A DNA stretch of 31,943 bases from Myxococcales bacterium (GTDB lineage Bacteria; Myxococcota; Polyangia; Polyangiales; Polyangiaceae): the NCBI GenBank assembly GCA_020430865.1, contig JAGQIY010000406.1, forward strand, positions 1 to 31,943. Reading direction: 5' to 3'. Shown here piece after piece: positions 8,276 through 17,042 of this stretch. The translations under genes and the position numbers were made by a program. Position 1 is the first letter of the stretch, and each line of letters opens with the position of its first letter. The notes under the pieces were generated by a model. That model was given only the letters and a program-made list of their open reading frames with translations, was not told where the DNA came from and searched no databases.

Positions 8276-8881
8276 TTACTTCTTCTTGCCGCGCTTCGTG
8301 GCCTTTTTGCCACCCGACAAGGCCTTCTCGACCTGCTCTAATTGCGAGCGAACAGTGGCGGCGAGCTTCAGCATCTCCGCACGTTTCGCATCATCCAACT
8401 CGCCAGCTCGGTTGAGATCACCGACGAGGTGATATCGACCGTCGACAAAGGACTGTAGACGTCCCATCGCCCGCGCGAAACGCAGCATGGGCTGACGCCC
8501 CGGCTTCGGCGGTTCCTGCTGACGCAGGTTGGAGATCTCGAACTCCAGTTGGCTCGTGGAGAGCTTCTCAGCGACGACGCGCTTGGCCAGCGCCTTCTGC
8601 TGCTCGGGCTTCACCAGATCCAGACGAACGGCAATAGCAAAGGAGAAGGGACAGTCCGCCGGAGTGTGACCCAAGTTCAACAGAACCCGATAGGCGGCAA
8701 GGCAACGATGGAGGGTGAGCTTCGAGATCGAGAGCTTCTCCTCCTCGATGATCGCTCGCAGTGGGTGCTCTTCGAAGTGGTTGTAGACGATTCGCCCTAT
8801 TTCATAAGCATCTGCGAGGTTCATGGGCGGCGGCGGCGACTTCTTCGCGGAAGCCGGCCACTTGAAGTTAGCTTTGGCCAT
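8276..8881 (-). CDS. Basic ParB/KorB-like HTH protein, unknown role
   Basis: 201 residues from the ATG at 8881. The frame continues upstream to 9202, but that extension is Arg-rich and looks non-coding; further ATGs at 8941 and 8968 cannot be excluded. Residues ~40-70 (LRAIIEEEKLSISKLTLHRCLAAYRVLLNLG) read like a helix-turn-helix. Residues ~83-120 (AVRLDLVKPEQQKALAKRVVAEKLSTSQLEFEI) resemble the DNA-binding helical domain of ParB/KorB proteins. The tail is Lys/Arg-rich (SGGKKATKRGKKK), as in histone-like or DNA-coating proteins. There is no ParB nuclease motif (GERR) and no parA neighbour, so plasmid or chromosome partition is not indicated. A nucleoid-associated or regulatory DNA-binding protein is my inference. 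It converges on ppc. Confidence 0.65.
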   Translation of the reverse strand: MAKANFKWPASAKKSPPPPMNLADAYEIGRIVYNHFEEHPLRAIIEEEKLSISKLTLHRCLAAYRVLLNLGHTPADCPFSFAIAVRLDLVKPEQQKALAKRVVAEKLSTSQLEFEISNLRQQEPPKPGRQPMLRFARAMGRLQSFVDGRYHLVGDLNRAGELDDAKRAEMLKLAATVRSQLEQVEKALSGGKKATKRGKKK

Positions 8882-9385
8882 CGCGGTGGATACTAGGTCG
8901 ATTTCCGATGATGGGCACCCGTTTTCCGCGAACCAAGTCATTTTATCTGCCCAATTTCCGGAGGGCATGAGAGTCACCGCGCGGCACCGACAAGGCCGCA
9001 CTCCGCCTTCCATCTTGTCATGCATCTGATCGCCACCGCCCGTGGTCCATCCTGCGCTCTTGCGGGTTCGCTTCCGCGAAGCGGCGGGAGAGGTTTCGCT
9101 ACCGTGGGGAATGTGATGCGCGGCCTCTTCACGTCCCCTGCTGCGGGACAGCCGCCACACGGAAGCAGACCGGCGCGGGTAGAGACCGATCTCGCTTGAC
9201 ATACGCCGACGTATTCGGTTCCACGCGGTCAGCCTTCACCGCGCCACCGCGGAACCTGAGCCCCCCTCGGAGGGCCAGGGCCCGCGAGCTCGCCACGGAC
9301 CTGGCCGGGAGGTCGCGCAGGGGCAGAATCACGCAGCAACAGCCGGCCTTTTGCGTCTGCGGTCAGGTGGGCCTAGACCCTTCAC
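8882..9385. other. 504-base divergent intergenic region, no supported gene
   Basis: Open frames here are short or Arg-rich and carry no recognisable motif. A TTGACA hexamer at 9197-9202 is followed by the small inverted repeat ATACG-CCGA-CGTAT (9202-9215), but no matching -10 box is seen 16-18 bases further on. The region separates the minus-strand HTH gene from the plus-strand DUF255-AKR gene, so promoters for both must lie here; they cannot be placed with confidence. Confidence 0.4.
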
Positions 9386-12300
9386 ATGAGCTCGCCCACG
9401 CCCGCGAACCGTCTGATCCACGAGACGAGTCCCTACCTGCAACAGCACGCGCACAATCCGGTGGACTGGTATCCATGGGGCGTCGAAGCGTTGGAACGGG
9501 CAAGGCGAGAAGACAAGCCGATCCTGCTCTCGATTGGCTACGCCGCCTGCCATTGGTGCCACGTGATGGAGCGCGAGAGCTTCGAGAACGCGACCACGGC
9601 CGCGTTGATGAACGAGCACTTCGTCTGCATCAAGGTGGATCGCGAGGAGCGACCCGACCTCGACGACATCTACATGGCAGCCACGGTCGCCATGAGCGGG
9701 GGCGGTGGCTGGCCGATGACCGTCTTCCTCACCCCCGACCAAGAGCCCTTCTTCGCGGGCACTTATTTCCCCCCGGAAGATAAATACGGGCGACCAGGCT
9801 TCCCGAGCCTGCTGGGCCGCGTGGCCCAAGCCTGGCGAGAGGAGCGCGACGACCTGTTCCAGCAGGCACGCGAGCTGACGGAACACATCCGCGAGCAATC
9901 CAGCGTGGGTCGGCCAATGCCGATCAACCTCGACTGGATCGCACAGGCCGTGACCCAGCTCGCGGCCAGCTACGACGACAGGTATGGTGGCTTCGGCACT
10001 GCGCCCAAGTTCCCCCCCTCGCCGGCGCTGCGCCTGCTCACGCTTTTCCACGCGCAAACTGGTGACGTGCGGGCCCTGGACATGCTGCAGGGTACGCTCG
10101 ACGGCATGCGCCAAGGGGGGATGTACGACCACGTCGTCGGGGGCTTCTGCCGCTACTCGACCGACGAGCGCTGGCTGGTGCCCCACTTCGAGAAGATGCT
10201 CTACGACAACGCGCAGCTCGCCCGGGTCTATCTGGAGGCGTTCCAGCTCACGGGGAACACCGACTATGCCAGGGTCGCGAGAGAGACCCTCGACTACGTC
10301 GCCAGAGACATGCAGGACCCCGACGGGGGCTACTACAGCGCGACCGACGCGGACAGCGAGGGTGAAGAAGGGAAGTTCTTCGTCTGGTCCCCTCACGAGG
10401 TCAGGACGGCTTGCGCGGGCCTCCCCCTGCCCGCCAGGGCACTGGACGCCTTCTGCGCGTTCTACGACATCACGGCCCAAGGCAACTGGGAAGGGCGCAG
10501 CATCCCCAATACGCCTCGCCCTCTAGCCAGCGTCGCCGAGAGCTTCGGATTTGGGGGCGAGGAACTCCTCCAAGCCTTCGAACTCATCCGCACGGCAATG
10601 CATGAGGCTCGCCTGCAGCGCCCGCAGCCCTTGCTTGACGACAAGATCCTGGTCAGCTGGAACGGGTTGATGCTGGGCAGCATGGCCGAGGGCTATCGCG
10701 TACTGGGTGACCACAGGTACCTGAGGAGTGCAGAGCGCGCGGCGGACTTCCTGCTGGAGCGGCTGCGCAGGCCAGACGGCGGGCTGTTTCGTACCGCGCG
10801 GCGCAGCGACGCTGGACTCAAGGCTCACCTGGACGCCTACCTGGAAGACTACGCCTTCTTGAGCGATGGGTTGATCGACCTGGTAGAGGCCGGTGGCGGC
10901 GCCCGCTTCCTGGGCAACGCCCAGGAGCTATGTCAGCGCATGCTCGCAGACTTCGCCGACGCCGAGGGGGCGCTGTACAATACCGCGCGGCAACATGAGG
11001 TGCTCCTCGTTCGCTCGAGAGAAGGGCACGACGGGGCCATCCCGAACGCAAACGCCGTGGCAGCGCGTGCGCTGGCTCGGCTCGGAAGGCACCTGGGAGA
11101 CGCAGCGCTCGAAGAACGGGCTGCAAGCGCGCTCGCCGCCTACGCTGGGCTGATTCAGCGCCAGCCCCGGAGCTTCGCCACCAGCCTCCACACGGCCAGC
11201 TTCCTGGCGTCCGCGCCCGTCGAGTTGTGTTTCGCGGGCTCTCTGGACGCCAACCAGGCGCTGCGCGAGGCGGTCGCACGACGCTACCTACCCGCACGGG
11301 TGATCGCCCATGCCCGCGCGAGCGAGCCGGCGACACCGCTCAGCGAGGGCAAGCAGGAAGATCGGGCGGCGCTCTTCATCTGTCAGAACTTCGCGTGCCA
11401 GGCGCCGCTATACGACCCGACTCGGGTGCCCGAGGCGCTCGACGCCGCCCTCGCAGAGTCCACCGACCAGCGGGCGCTGCACGTGGCGAGCAAGCGCCTC
11501 GGCGGGCACGCCGACCCCGACGCCACCGCAGCCTACGCCGCCGCTCACCCGCGCTCTAAATTTTCCTTGTGGCAACTTGATGAGGGTCAGTCGCTACACG
11601 TGAGCCGCCTCGGATTCGGGGGCTACCGCGTCGACATGGGCCATCCAGCCCACCGCCTGGCGCTGCTCAGGGCGCTGGAGTCTGGAGTCAACCTGGTCGA
11701 CACCTCCACCAACTACACGAGCGGACACAGCGAGGAGCTGGTCGGTGCGGTGCTGCGTGAGCTGAACGGCGCGGGCAAGCTGCGTCGCGAGCAGGTCGTG
11801 ATCGTGAGCAAGGTGGGCTACGTGCAGGGACCCAACCTGGAGCGAGCCAGGGCGCGCATCGAGCGGGGCAAGCCCTACCCGGAGATGGTCGAGTACAGCG
11901 ACGACTGCTGGCACTGCCTTCACCCCGAGTGGATCGAGGACCAGCTCACGGACAGCCTGTCCCGGCTCGGACTCGAGACCCTCGACGCGTACCTGCTGCA
12001 CAACCCTGAATACTTCCTGAGTCAGGCCGCAGAGCGGGGGGACTCGAGGACGCCGGCTCAGATCGCCAGCCAGCGGGACGTCTTCTACGAGCGAGTAGCG
12101 CACGCCTTCGCTCAGCTGGAGCGGGAAGTGCGTCGTGGACGCATCCAGGCCTACGGCGTGTCCAGCAACACCCTCGCACATGAAGCTGGACACGCGGAGG
12201 CGACCGACCTGGGGCGGTTCGTCGCCTGTGCCGAGCGCGCGGCGCTGCAGGTGCTCAAGCACGAGCGTCACCATTTCCGCGTGGTACAAATGCCATTCAA

Positions 12301-13075
12301 CCTCGTCGAGGCCGGCGCCGCGCTCACGACCTGCCAGGGGGGCCACGGCGCCAAGCCCGTCAGCACACTCGAGTACGCCAGGCGCGCAGGGCTCGACGTG
12401 TTGATCAATCGGCCGCTGAACGCCATCACGGATCACGGCCTGCTTCGCTTGTCCGATCCCCCAGCCAGCATCCTCGAAGAGAAGACACTGCCGCTGCCGA
12501 CCGCCCAGAGCCGAGTCGCGAGCCTGGAGCAGGAGTATCGGCGCAACTTCGCGCCTGACCTGCGAGCGCCCGAGGGCAGCCCGCTGAAGCCAGCGAGCTT
12601 CTTCAACTGGGCCGAGCGCCTGGGTGTGCTGCACGGAAACGTGCTCGACGAGCGCAAGCTCTCGAGCCTCCTGCAGTGGCACGATCTCGAGCAGCGCGTG
12701 ATCGCGCGGGAGACGGGGCGCTACCTGTCCGCGCTGGATGGCGCGTTCGCCGGCCAGCGGGGAGAGGCCTGGCGAGAGTGGCGCGGCCGATACGTGCGTG
12801 CGCTCGACGAATACATCTCCGGGCTGCGCCAGCAAGCCGCACAGGCGAGCGCTCGCGCCAGCAAGCCGCTGAGCGAGGCGCTCAGCGCCGCGGGTGCGCC
12901 GCGCGCGCCGCTCTCTCAGCTGGCCCTCGCCTGCTTGCTGGCGACTCCTGGAGTCAGCAGCGTGCTGGTCGGGATGCGTCAAGAAGAGTACGTGGACGAC
13001 GCGCTGGAGAGCCTGAAGCTGAAGCTGCAGCTGGACGTGCAAAGGCTGCTCGAAGTGACCAGCGGCGTGCGATAG
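9386..13075 (+). CDS. DUF255/YyaL thioredoxin-like protein fused to an aldo/keto reductase
   Basis: 1229 residues in one uninterrupted frame. Residues 1-~700 are a full-length DUF255 (YyaL/SPATA20) protein: [25 protein letters not shown], then the CHWCH thioredoxin-like motif (Cys55, Cys58) and [13 protein letters not shown]. An alpha/alpha-barrel with [57 protein letters not shown] and the closing [14 protein letters not shown] follows. From ~737 a complete aldo/keto reductase follows: [12 protein letters not shown], the catalytic tetrad Asp772, Tyr777 (NLVDTSTNY), Lys809 (VIVSKVGY) and His872 (YLLHNP), and the usual C-terminal [20 protein letters not shown]. Both modules look intact, suggesting an NAD(P)H-dependent carbonyl reductase joined to a thioredoxin-fold domain. 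Substrate is unknown. It is probably co-transcribed with the membrane gene 10 bases downstream. Confidence 0.92.
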   Translation: MSSPTPANRLIHETSPYLQQHAHNPVDWYPWGVEALERARREDKPILLSIGYAACHWCHVMERESFENATTAALMNEHFVCIKVDREERPDLDDIYMAATVAMSGGGGWPMTVFLTPDQEPFFAGTYFPPEDKYGRPGFPSLLGRVAQAWREERDDLFQQARELTEHIREQSSVGRPMPINLDWIAQAVTQLAASYDDRYGGFGTAPKFPPSPALRLLTLFHAQTGDVRALDMLQGTLDGMRQGGMYDHVVGGFCRYSTDERWLVPHFEKMLYDNAQLARVYLEAFQLTGNTDYARVARETLDYVARDMQDPDGGYYSATDADSEGEEGKFFVWSPHEVRTACAGLPLPARALDAFCAFYDITAQGNWEGRSIPNTPRPLASVAESFGFGGEELLQAFELIRTAMHEARLQRPQPLLDDKILVSWNGLMLGSMAEGYRVLGDHRYLRSAERAADFLLERLRRPDGGLFRTARRSDAGLKAHLDAYLEDYAFLSDGLIDLVEAGGGARFLGNAQELCQRMLADFADAEGALYNTARQHEVLLVRSREGHDGAIPNANAVAARALARLGRHLGDAALEERAASALAAYAGLIQRQPRSFATSLHTASFLASAPVELCFAGSLDANQALREAVARRYLPARVIAHARASEPATPLSEGKQEDRAALFICQNFACQAPLYDPTRVPEALDAALAESTDQRALHVASKRLGGHADPDATAAYAAAHPRSKFSLWQLDEGQSLHVSRLGFGGYRVDMGHPAHRLALLRALESGVNLVDTSTNYTSGHSEELVGAVLRELNGAGKLRREQVVIVSKVGYVQGPNLERARARIERGKPYPEMVEYSDDCWHCLHPEWIEDQLTDSLSRLGLETLDAYLLHNPEYFLSQAAERGDSRTPAQIASQRDVFYERVAHAFAQLEREVRRGRIQAYGVSSNTLAHEAGHAEATDLGRFVACAERAALQVLKHERHHFRVVQMPFNLVEAGAALTTCQGGHGAKPVSTLEYARRAGLDVLINRPLNAITDHGLLRLSDPPASILEEKTLPLPTAQSRVASLEQEYRRNFAPDLRAPEGSPLKPASFFNWAERLGVLHGNVLDERKLSSLLQWHDLEQRVIARETGRYLSALDGAFAGQRGEAWREWRGRYVRALDEYISGLRQQAAQASARASKPLSEALSAAGAPRAPLSQLALACLLATPGVSSVLVGMRQEEYVDDALESLKLKLQLDVQRLLEVTSGVR

Positions 13076-13085
13076 TCGACACGCC

Positions 13086-14744
13086 ATGCCCCGCGACGCC
13101 CAGAGCAGCAGCCAGCGGCGCTGGTTGCCCCAGTTCGTCTGGGGTTGCTTGATGGCGCTGCTCGGCTGGCAGCTGGTCACCGTCGCGTCTCATGTCTGGG
13201 AGCGCCTGCATTTTCCTTACGACCTGCTGTACTGGCCCGACGACTACTACCTGACCACGCTCTTGCGCATCGATCTAGGGGAGTCTCCCTACGGAAATCC
13301 AGCAGACGCCAACTCATGGATCTACATGCCTGGGGGGCCCTACCTCGGCTGGCTGTTGCTGAAGCCGCTGGGCCTCGTGCGCTCGTTCTTCGCCCACAAG
13401 TTGCTCTCCCAGATCTGGCTGGTGGTCGCGGTACTGCTGGCGACCGGTCTTGGACGTGGGATCATGGGCTCGGAGCTCGGAGCGGCCCCTTCGGCAGCGA
13501 TGAAGAGCACGCTGCGCTGGGCTAGCGTTGGGTTGGGGATGGCTCTGGCGCTGGCCGCCTACATGAATCCAGTCGCCGACTCCTTGCACCCGACGAACCT
13601 CGAGCTGGCGGTGCTCGCGGCGGCGAGCTGGACGGCGTTCGCGGCTCCTCGCCTGAGCCCGGGCCGACGCCTCGCGCTGTGGGCCACGCTTCCCGTGCTT
13701 GCGCTCTGCTTCAAGCAGACGGGGGCGGTCGCGGTGACGGCCTCGCTCGCGCTCGTCGGGGTCGTTACCCCGGGGATCCCACGGCGCGAGCGGGCGCTGC
13801 TGGTGGCGAGCGCCGCGCTGTCGCCTGCGCTGGTGTTCTGCGCGATGTGGCTGACCTGGGGTCACGACTTCATCGCCTGGGTGTGGGAGATCCCGAGCGC
13901 CGCGGGTATCCAGAGCTTCAAGCTGAAGGACTTCAAGAGTGGCATCGGGATCCTGCTGTACCCGATGCTTCTGCTGGTCCTGTTCCGCTGCTTTCTTGCC
14001 TTGCGGCACCATAGGCAGTCGCGGAACGGCGCCTACCTGCGGGCCGCTCTACCGACGCTCTGCTACACGCCGCTGGCGATCGTGGCGCTGTTCAAGTCGC
14101 TGGGTGGCCCCAACAACCTGATGGTGTTGCTCTTCCTGTACAGCATGCTGGGAGCACCGCTGCTGTTCTTGCGGGCCAACGCGGGGCTGCCAGCGCTGCA
14201 GGCAGCTCACAGCCTGGTGCTCGCGGTGCTCTGCCTGAGTATCTGGCGCCCGACCAAGCGGCTCCCGGCTCCCGAGGACTACACCTACGGACGGCGGCTG
14301 TGCGCCTATGTGCACGCCCGGGAGCGCTGCGGCGAGCGCGTGTACCTGGGTCGCGGCGCCGTCTGCTACTTGCGGGGCGACGTGGTACCGCTGGACAGAG
14401 TGATGTCCGCAGAGGACGTCAGCCTCTCCTCATATCCGCTAGGATACGCGGAGAGGCTACGCAACGCGGAGTACGACGTGGTCGTCGCCACGCAGCACGA
14501 CCTCTTCAGTCCCTGGCTCAAGCAGGCGCAGTGGCCGGCCATGCTGCAGCAATACAGCATCTTTGGTCGCCTGGACGGGGGGCCTCATGGAGACGTCTGG
14601 AGCGAAGGTCTGGGCGAGCTCATGGGTCCCACCGGGTTCTACGAGCGCAAGCGGGAGCAGGGCAAGCACTCGCTGAGTCAGCCGGAGCGCTGCGACTTCG
14701 TCGACGCGCCCAGGTTCGTGCCTCCACCGCTGCCTGCGCGGTGA
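13086..14744 (+). CDS. Polytopic membrane protein, GT-C glycosyltransferase-like
   Basis: 552 residues with about eleven hydrophobic segments, e.g. FVWGCLMALLGWQLVTVASHV near the N-terminus, SQIWLVVAVLLATGL, LALWATLPVLALCF, ALLVASAALSPALVFCAMWL, GIGILLYPMLLLVLF, NLMVLLFLYSMLGAPLLFL. After the first membrane segment comes a periplasmic-type loop with WPDDYYLTTLLRIDLGESPYG and YMPGGPYLGW. An acidic pair after TM1 plus a Y-x-PGGPYLG segment is reminiscent of the GT39/GT87 lipid-linked sugar transferases, whose catalytic Asp lies in that loop. After the last hydrophobic segment a soluble domain of ~160 residues remains. The assignment to the GT-C fold rests on topology and this loop, not on a full motif match. 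A polymer ligase or other envelope protein is possible. Only 10 bases separate it from the DUF255-AKR gene. Confidence 0.7.
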   Translation: MPRDAQSSSQRRWLPQFVWGCLMALLGWQLVTVASHVWERLHFPYDLLYWPDDYYLTTLLRIDLGESPYGNPADANSWIYMPGGPYLGWLLLKPLGLVRSFFAHKLLSQIWLVVAVLLATGLGRGIMGSELGAAPSAAMKSTLRWASVGLGMALALAAYMNPVADSLHPTNLELAVLAAASWTAFAAPRLSPGRRLALWATLPVLALCFKQTGAVAVTASLALVGVVTPGIPRRERALLVASAALSPALVFCAMWLTWGHDFIAWVWEIPSAAGIQSFKLKDFKSGIGILLYPMLLLVLFRCFLALRHHRQSRNGAYLRAALPTLCYTPLAIVALFKSLGGPNNLMVLLFLYSMLGAPLLFLRANAGLPALQAAHSLVLAVLCLSIWRPTKRLPAPEDYTYGRRLCAYVHARERCGERVYLGRGAVCYLRGDVVPLDRVMSAEDVSLSSYPLGYAERLRNAEYDVVVATQHDLFSPWLKQAQWPAMLQQYSIFGRLDGGPHGDVWSEGLGELMGPTGFYERKREQGKHSLSQPERCDFVDAPRFVPPPLPAR

Positions 14745-14930
14745 GTCAGGGCGCGAATGGGTGCACCTCACCCCCAAACCCACGCGAGCCGGCGTCACTG
14801 TCGGGAAATCGACATCGGGGGAGTAACCCCAGCACGCCGGGCGAGTAGTACGCAGCCGGAGTTGGTTTGAGGGTGGCGACAACGAACGGGGCGACGCGGG
14901 TCTCGACGACTGGCGGCGCGGACTGATTGG

Positions 14931-15470
14931 ATGCGCAGCGAGGAAGAGCTGATGGCGGCCTACGTCGCCGGCGATCGAAGTGCGTTCGATGAGCTGTTTC
15001 AGCGACTCGCGCCGATCCTGCTGCGGGTACTGGCCCGGCAGCTCCCGAACCGCGAAGAAGCCAATGATCTGGTTCAGCAGACCTTCCTGCAGCTCCACCG
15101 CAGCCGACACGACTTTCGCGCTGGGGCACGCCTTCGACCCTGGCTCTTCACGATCGCGATCAACCTCAAGCGTGAGCACTTTCGCCGCATGAAGCGCCGC
15201 CCCGAGGCGCCCCTCGAGCTAGACGGACGCAGCGACCCGGCCGCGGTGAAGGGCGATCAGAACCGCGCAGACGCGCAACACACGCTGGGCTGGGCGATGC
15301 AGCGTATCCCCAGCGATCAAGCCGAGGTCATCACCCTTCACTGGTTCGAGGGACTGCCCTTCCCCGAAGTGGCCGAGGTGGTGGGCGCGAGTCTGTCTGC
15401 GGTGAAAGTCCGCGCACATCGCGGCTACCAGGCCCTGCGAACGCTCCTCGAGAGCGATCCAGCCGACTAG
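14931..15470 (+). CDS. ECF-type RNA polymerase sigma factor
   Basis: 179 residues, typical for an extracytoplasmic-function sigma factor. Region 2 spans about residues 10-85 (AYVAGDRSAFDELFQRL, NREEANDLVQQTFLQLHRSRHDF, LRPWLFTIAINLKREHFRR). After a linker, region 4 spans ~120-172 with the helix-turn-helix LPFPEVAEVVGASLSAVKVRAHRGYQALR, which contacts the -35 element. The gene 54 bases downstream encodes an NrsF/DUF1109-type membrane anti-sigma factor, which places this sigma in the same functional group as Caulobacter SigF, where stress such as oxidants or heavy metals releases the sigma. The ATG at 14931 has no strong ribosome site. A GAGTAACC element lies upstream at 14821, and the same 8-mer stands before the anti-sigma gene. 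Confidence 0.93.
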   Translation: MRSEEELMAAYVAGDRSAFDELFQRLAPILLRVLARQLPNREEANDLVQQTFLQLHRSRHDFRAGARLRPWLFTIAINLKREHFRRMKRRPEAPLELDGRSDPAAVKGDQNRADAQHTLGWAMQRIPSDQAEVITLHWFEGLPFPEVAEVVGASLSAVKVRAHRGYQALRTLLESDPAD

Positions 15471-15524
15471 TTCGCCAGCCGAGTAACCGAGCCGACGGCC
15501 GACCATATAGACCCAAGCCCGCCC

Positions 15525-16355
15525 ATGAGTGAACCCAGCGCCAGCGCACATACCTGCTCCGAGCTTCGGGACGCGCTCCTGTCCGGCGAAGAACCGGACT
15601 GGGCCAGGGTGCACCTCGAGACCTGCGCTGGTTGCAGAGAGCTGTGTGAGCCGCCCCTGCGCGACGCGCTCACGCAGGCTGCGCTCCGAGACATAGCCCC
15701 ACCAAGACTCGACGCGATCCAGGCCGACCTCGACCGCGCGCTCGAAGCCGAACGCGGCCTGCGACGGCTGAAGAGCCTCGCCACCCCGACCCGGATCGCG
15801 ATTGCCCTCGGCGCCATCGCGGGCCTTGTCGTGCTGAACCTGCTCAGGCCTCGCCCGGACATCGCGACCCTCGGCACGCTAGCCCTGGCCTTCCCGCTCG
15901 TGGTCGCGTCGTCGCTGATCTTCCTGGGGGTGAGGAGCGCGCTCAGAGGCCCCCACGCGAGGGTCCAGTCCGCTGTGCATACGGGCGCGCTCGTTGGCTT
16001 GTCGGCGGGGCTGCCGCTGGTCTACTTCCTGTCGCAGAGTTTCCTTGGAGAATTTAGCTTCATCGACTCCTCGCCTGGCTTTGCGCGACGCGCGCTCGGC
16101 TGCTTCGCGTACGGCGCAGGCTGGAGCTTGCCCCTCGGGCTCGTCCTCCTGCTCCTGGATCGCAACAAGCTCGCGTCGCCGATCAGCGCGCTCAACGCTG
16201 GTACCGCCGGCGGCCTGAGCGGCTTGATCGCGCTGCACCTGCACTGCCCCTCGCAACACCCTGGACACCTCTTGCTGGGTCACCTGAGCGTGCTCTTGGC
16301 GATGCTGGTTGCCTGGGCGGTGGTGCGAGGAAGGCTGCGTGTGGGCGCCTGGTAG
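15525..16355 (+). CDS. NrsF/DUF1109-type membrane anti-sigma factor with N-terminal zinc-finger-like motif
   Basis: 276 residues. Residues 1-45 contain Cys11 and HLETCAGC (His30, Cys34, Cys37), the Hx3Cx2C pattern plus an upstream Cys seen in zinc anti-sigma (ZAS) domains such as RsrA. Residues ~90-276 hold six hydrophobic segments (IAIALGAIAGLVVLNLL, LALAFPLVVASSLIFLGV, TGALVGLSAGLPLVYFLSQS, AYGAGWSLPLGLVLLLL, AGTAGGLSGLIALHLHC, LLLGHLSVLLAMLVAWAVV), as in DUF1109/NrsF. The LHLHCPSQHPGHLLLGH segment matches the conserved Cys/His position near the end of that family. The protein is expected in the inner membrane, holding the sigma factor encoded just upstream. The zinc-finger motif would be the sigma-binding or redox-sensing part. 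Cys34, Cys37 and the Cys in LHLHC are candidate redox sensors. Confidence 0.85.
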   Translation: MSEPSASAHTCSELRDALLSGEEPDWARVHLETCAGCRELCEPPLRDALTQAALRDIAPPRLDAIQADLDRALEAERGLRRLKSLATPTRIAIALGAIAGLVVLNLLRPRPDIATLGTLALAFPLVVASSLIFLGVRSALRGPHARVQSAVHTGALVGLSAGLPLVYFLSQSFLGEFSFIDSSPGFARRALGCFAYGAGWSLPLGLVLLLLDRNKLASPISALNAGTAGGLSGLIALHLHCPSQHPGHLLLGHLSVLLAMLVAWAVVRGRLRVGAW

Positions 16356-16400
16356 CCGGCCCGGGAGCGACGCTCCAGCTGCGGGACGGCGGACAGATGC

Positions 16401-17042
16401 GTGCGAAGCGCGGCGTCTTCCCATACGCTGGAGCGCGTGCCATCGTCATCCTCGATGGGTGGGTACCTCGAGGCATACCTCTCTGGCTTGCCACACGCGG
16501 AGCAGTCGTACCCTGACTGCTGCATCAAAGGCAGCCTGGTCGCCATCTCCCTGCGGACACGCCAGCTGCCCTCAGGAGCCGGCGTGCCCGACTTCCTGCG
16601 ACGCTTCGAGCGAGAGCGCTGGACCAGCAACGAGTGGGTACCAATCGTCCAGGTGAACTCCTGGGTGGCGGCCTTGCTCGACCACGATTTCCTCGGGAAC
16701 GAGCAAGCCTATCTGGCCTGGAACTACGAGATCAATCGCGAGTTCGCCACGTCGCCGATGTATCGACTCTTCTACAAGCTCGCACCGCCCCGGATCCTCG
16801 TGCGCACGTTGACGCTGGCGTTCTCGCAGTACTTCCGCGGCATCGTGCTCGATGCCACGATTTCCTCAGGGAAAGCAGATCTGGTCGTCACGCAACCAGC
16901 GAAGCTCTACCCGGAGCTCATGCAACGGGGTTTCGCGGAGGCGTTTCGCGCGGCGCTGGACTCCGCTGGGGCGCGCGGCGCTACCGCGGAGCTGGTCAGG
17001 CGCGACGAACGCTCGCATCAGGTCCACTGTACCTGGCGCTGA
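16401..17042 (+). CDS. DUF2378/TIGR02265-like myxobacterial protein, unknown function
   Basis: 213 residues from a GTG; an ATG at 16455 (MGGYLEAYLSGLP) is an equally plausible start. Recognisable pieces are CCIKGSLVAISLR, the WVPIVQVNSWVAALLDHDFLG segment, the YRLFYKLAPPRILVRTLTLAFSQYFRGIVL segment, and a C-terminal ferredoxin-like stretch. This order (VKGS-type strand, W-x-P, Y-R-L-x-x-x-x-x-P, then a 'y..yf..G' helix) recalls the DUF2378/TIGR02265 family expanded in myxobacteria and distantly related to haem-NO-binding domains. The match is by eye and only moderate. It follows the sigma/anti-sigma pair by 45 bases on the same strand and may belong to that unit. Its last 25 bases overlap the 3' end of the convergent MYXO-CTERM gene. 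Confidence 0.65.
   Translation: MRSAASSHTLERVPSSSSMGGYLEAYLSGLPHAEQSYPDCCIKGSLVAISLRTRQLPSGAGVPDFLRRFERERWTSNEWVPIVQVNSWVAALLDHDFLGNEQAYLAWNYEINREFATSPMYRLFYKLAPPRILVRTLTLAFSQYFRGIVLDATISSGKADLVVTQPAKLYPELMQRGFAEAFRAALDSAGARGATAELVRRDERSHQVHCTWR

Noticed and set aside
9197..9202. TTGACA as a -35 box for the DUF255-AKR gene
   Set aside because: No -10-like hexamer stands 16-18 bases downstream, and the start codon is some 180 bases away.
8882..9202. N-terminal extension of the ParB-like protein up to 9202
   Set aside because: The extra 107 codons give an Arg/Ser-rich sequence without structure, and the ATG at 8881 begins the first ordered-looking sequence.
9329..10480. 383-codon open frame on the minus strand
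   Set aside because: It is antisense to the DUF255 part of the fusion, whose conserved motifs are on the plus strand.
11594..13180. 528-codon open frame on the minus strand
   Set aside because: It lies opposite the AKR half of the fusion, which has an intact catalytic tetrad; the antisense product is Gln/Arg/His-rich with no motif, as expected from GC-rich codon shadowing.
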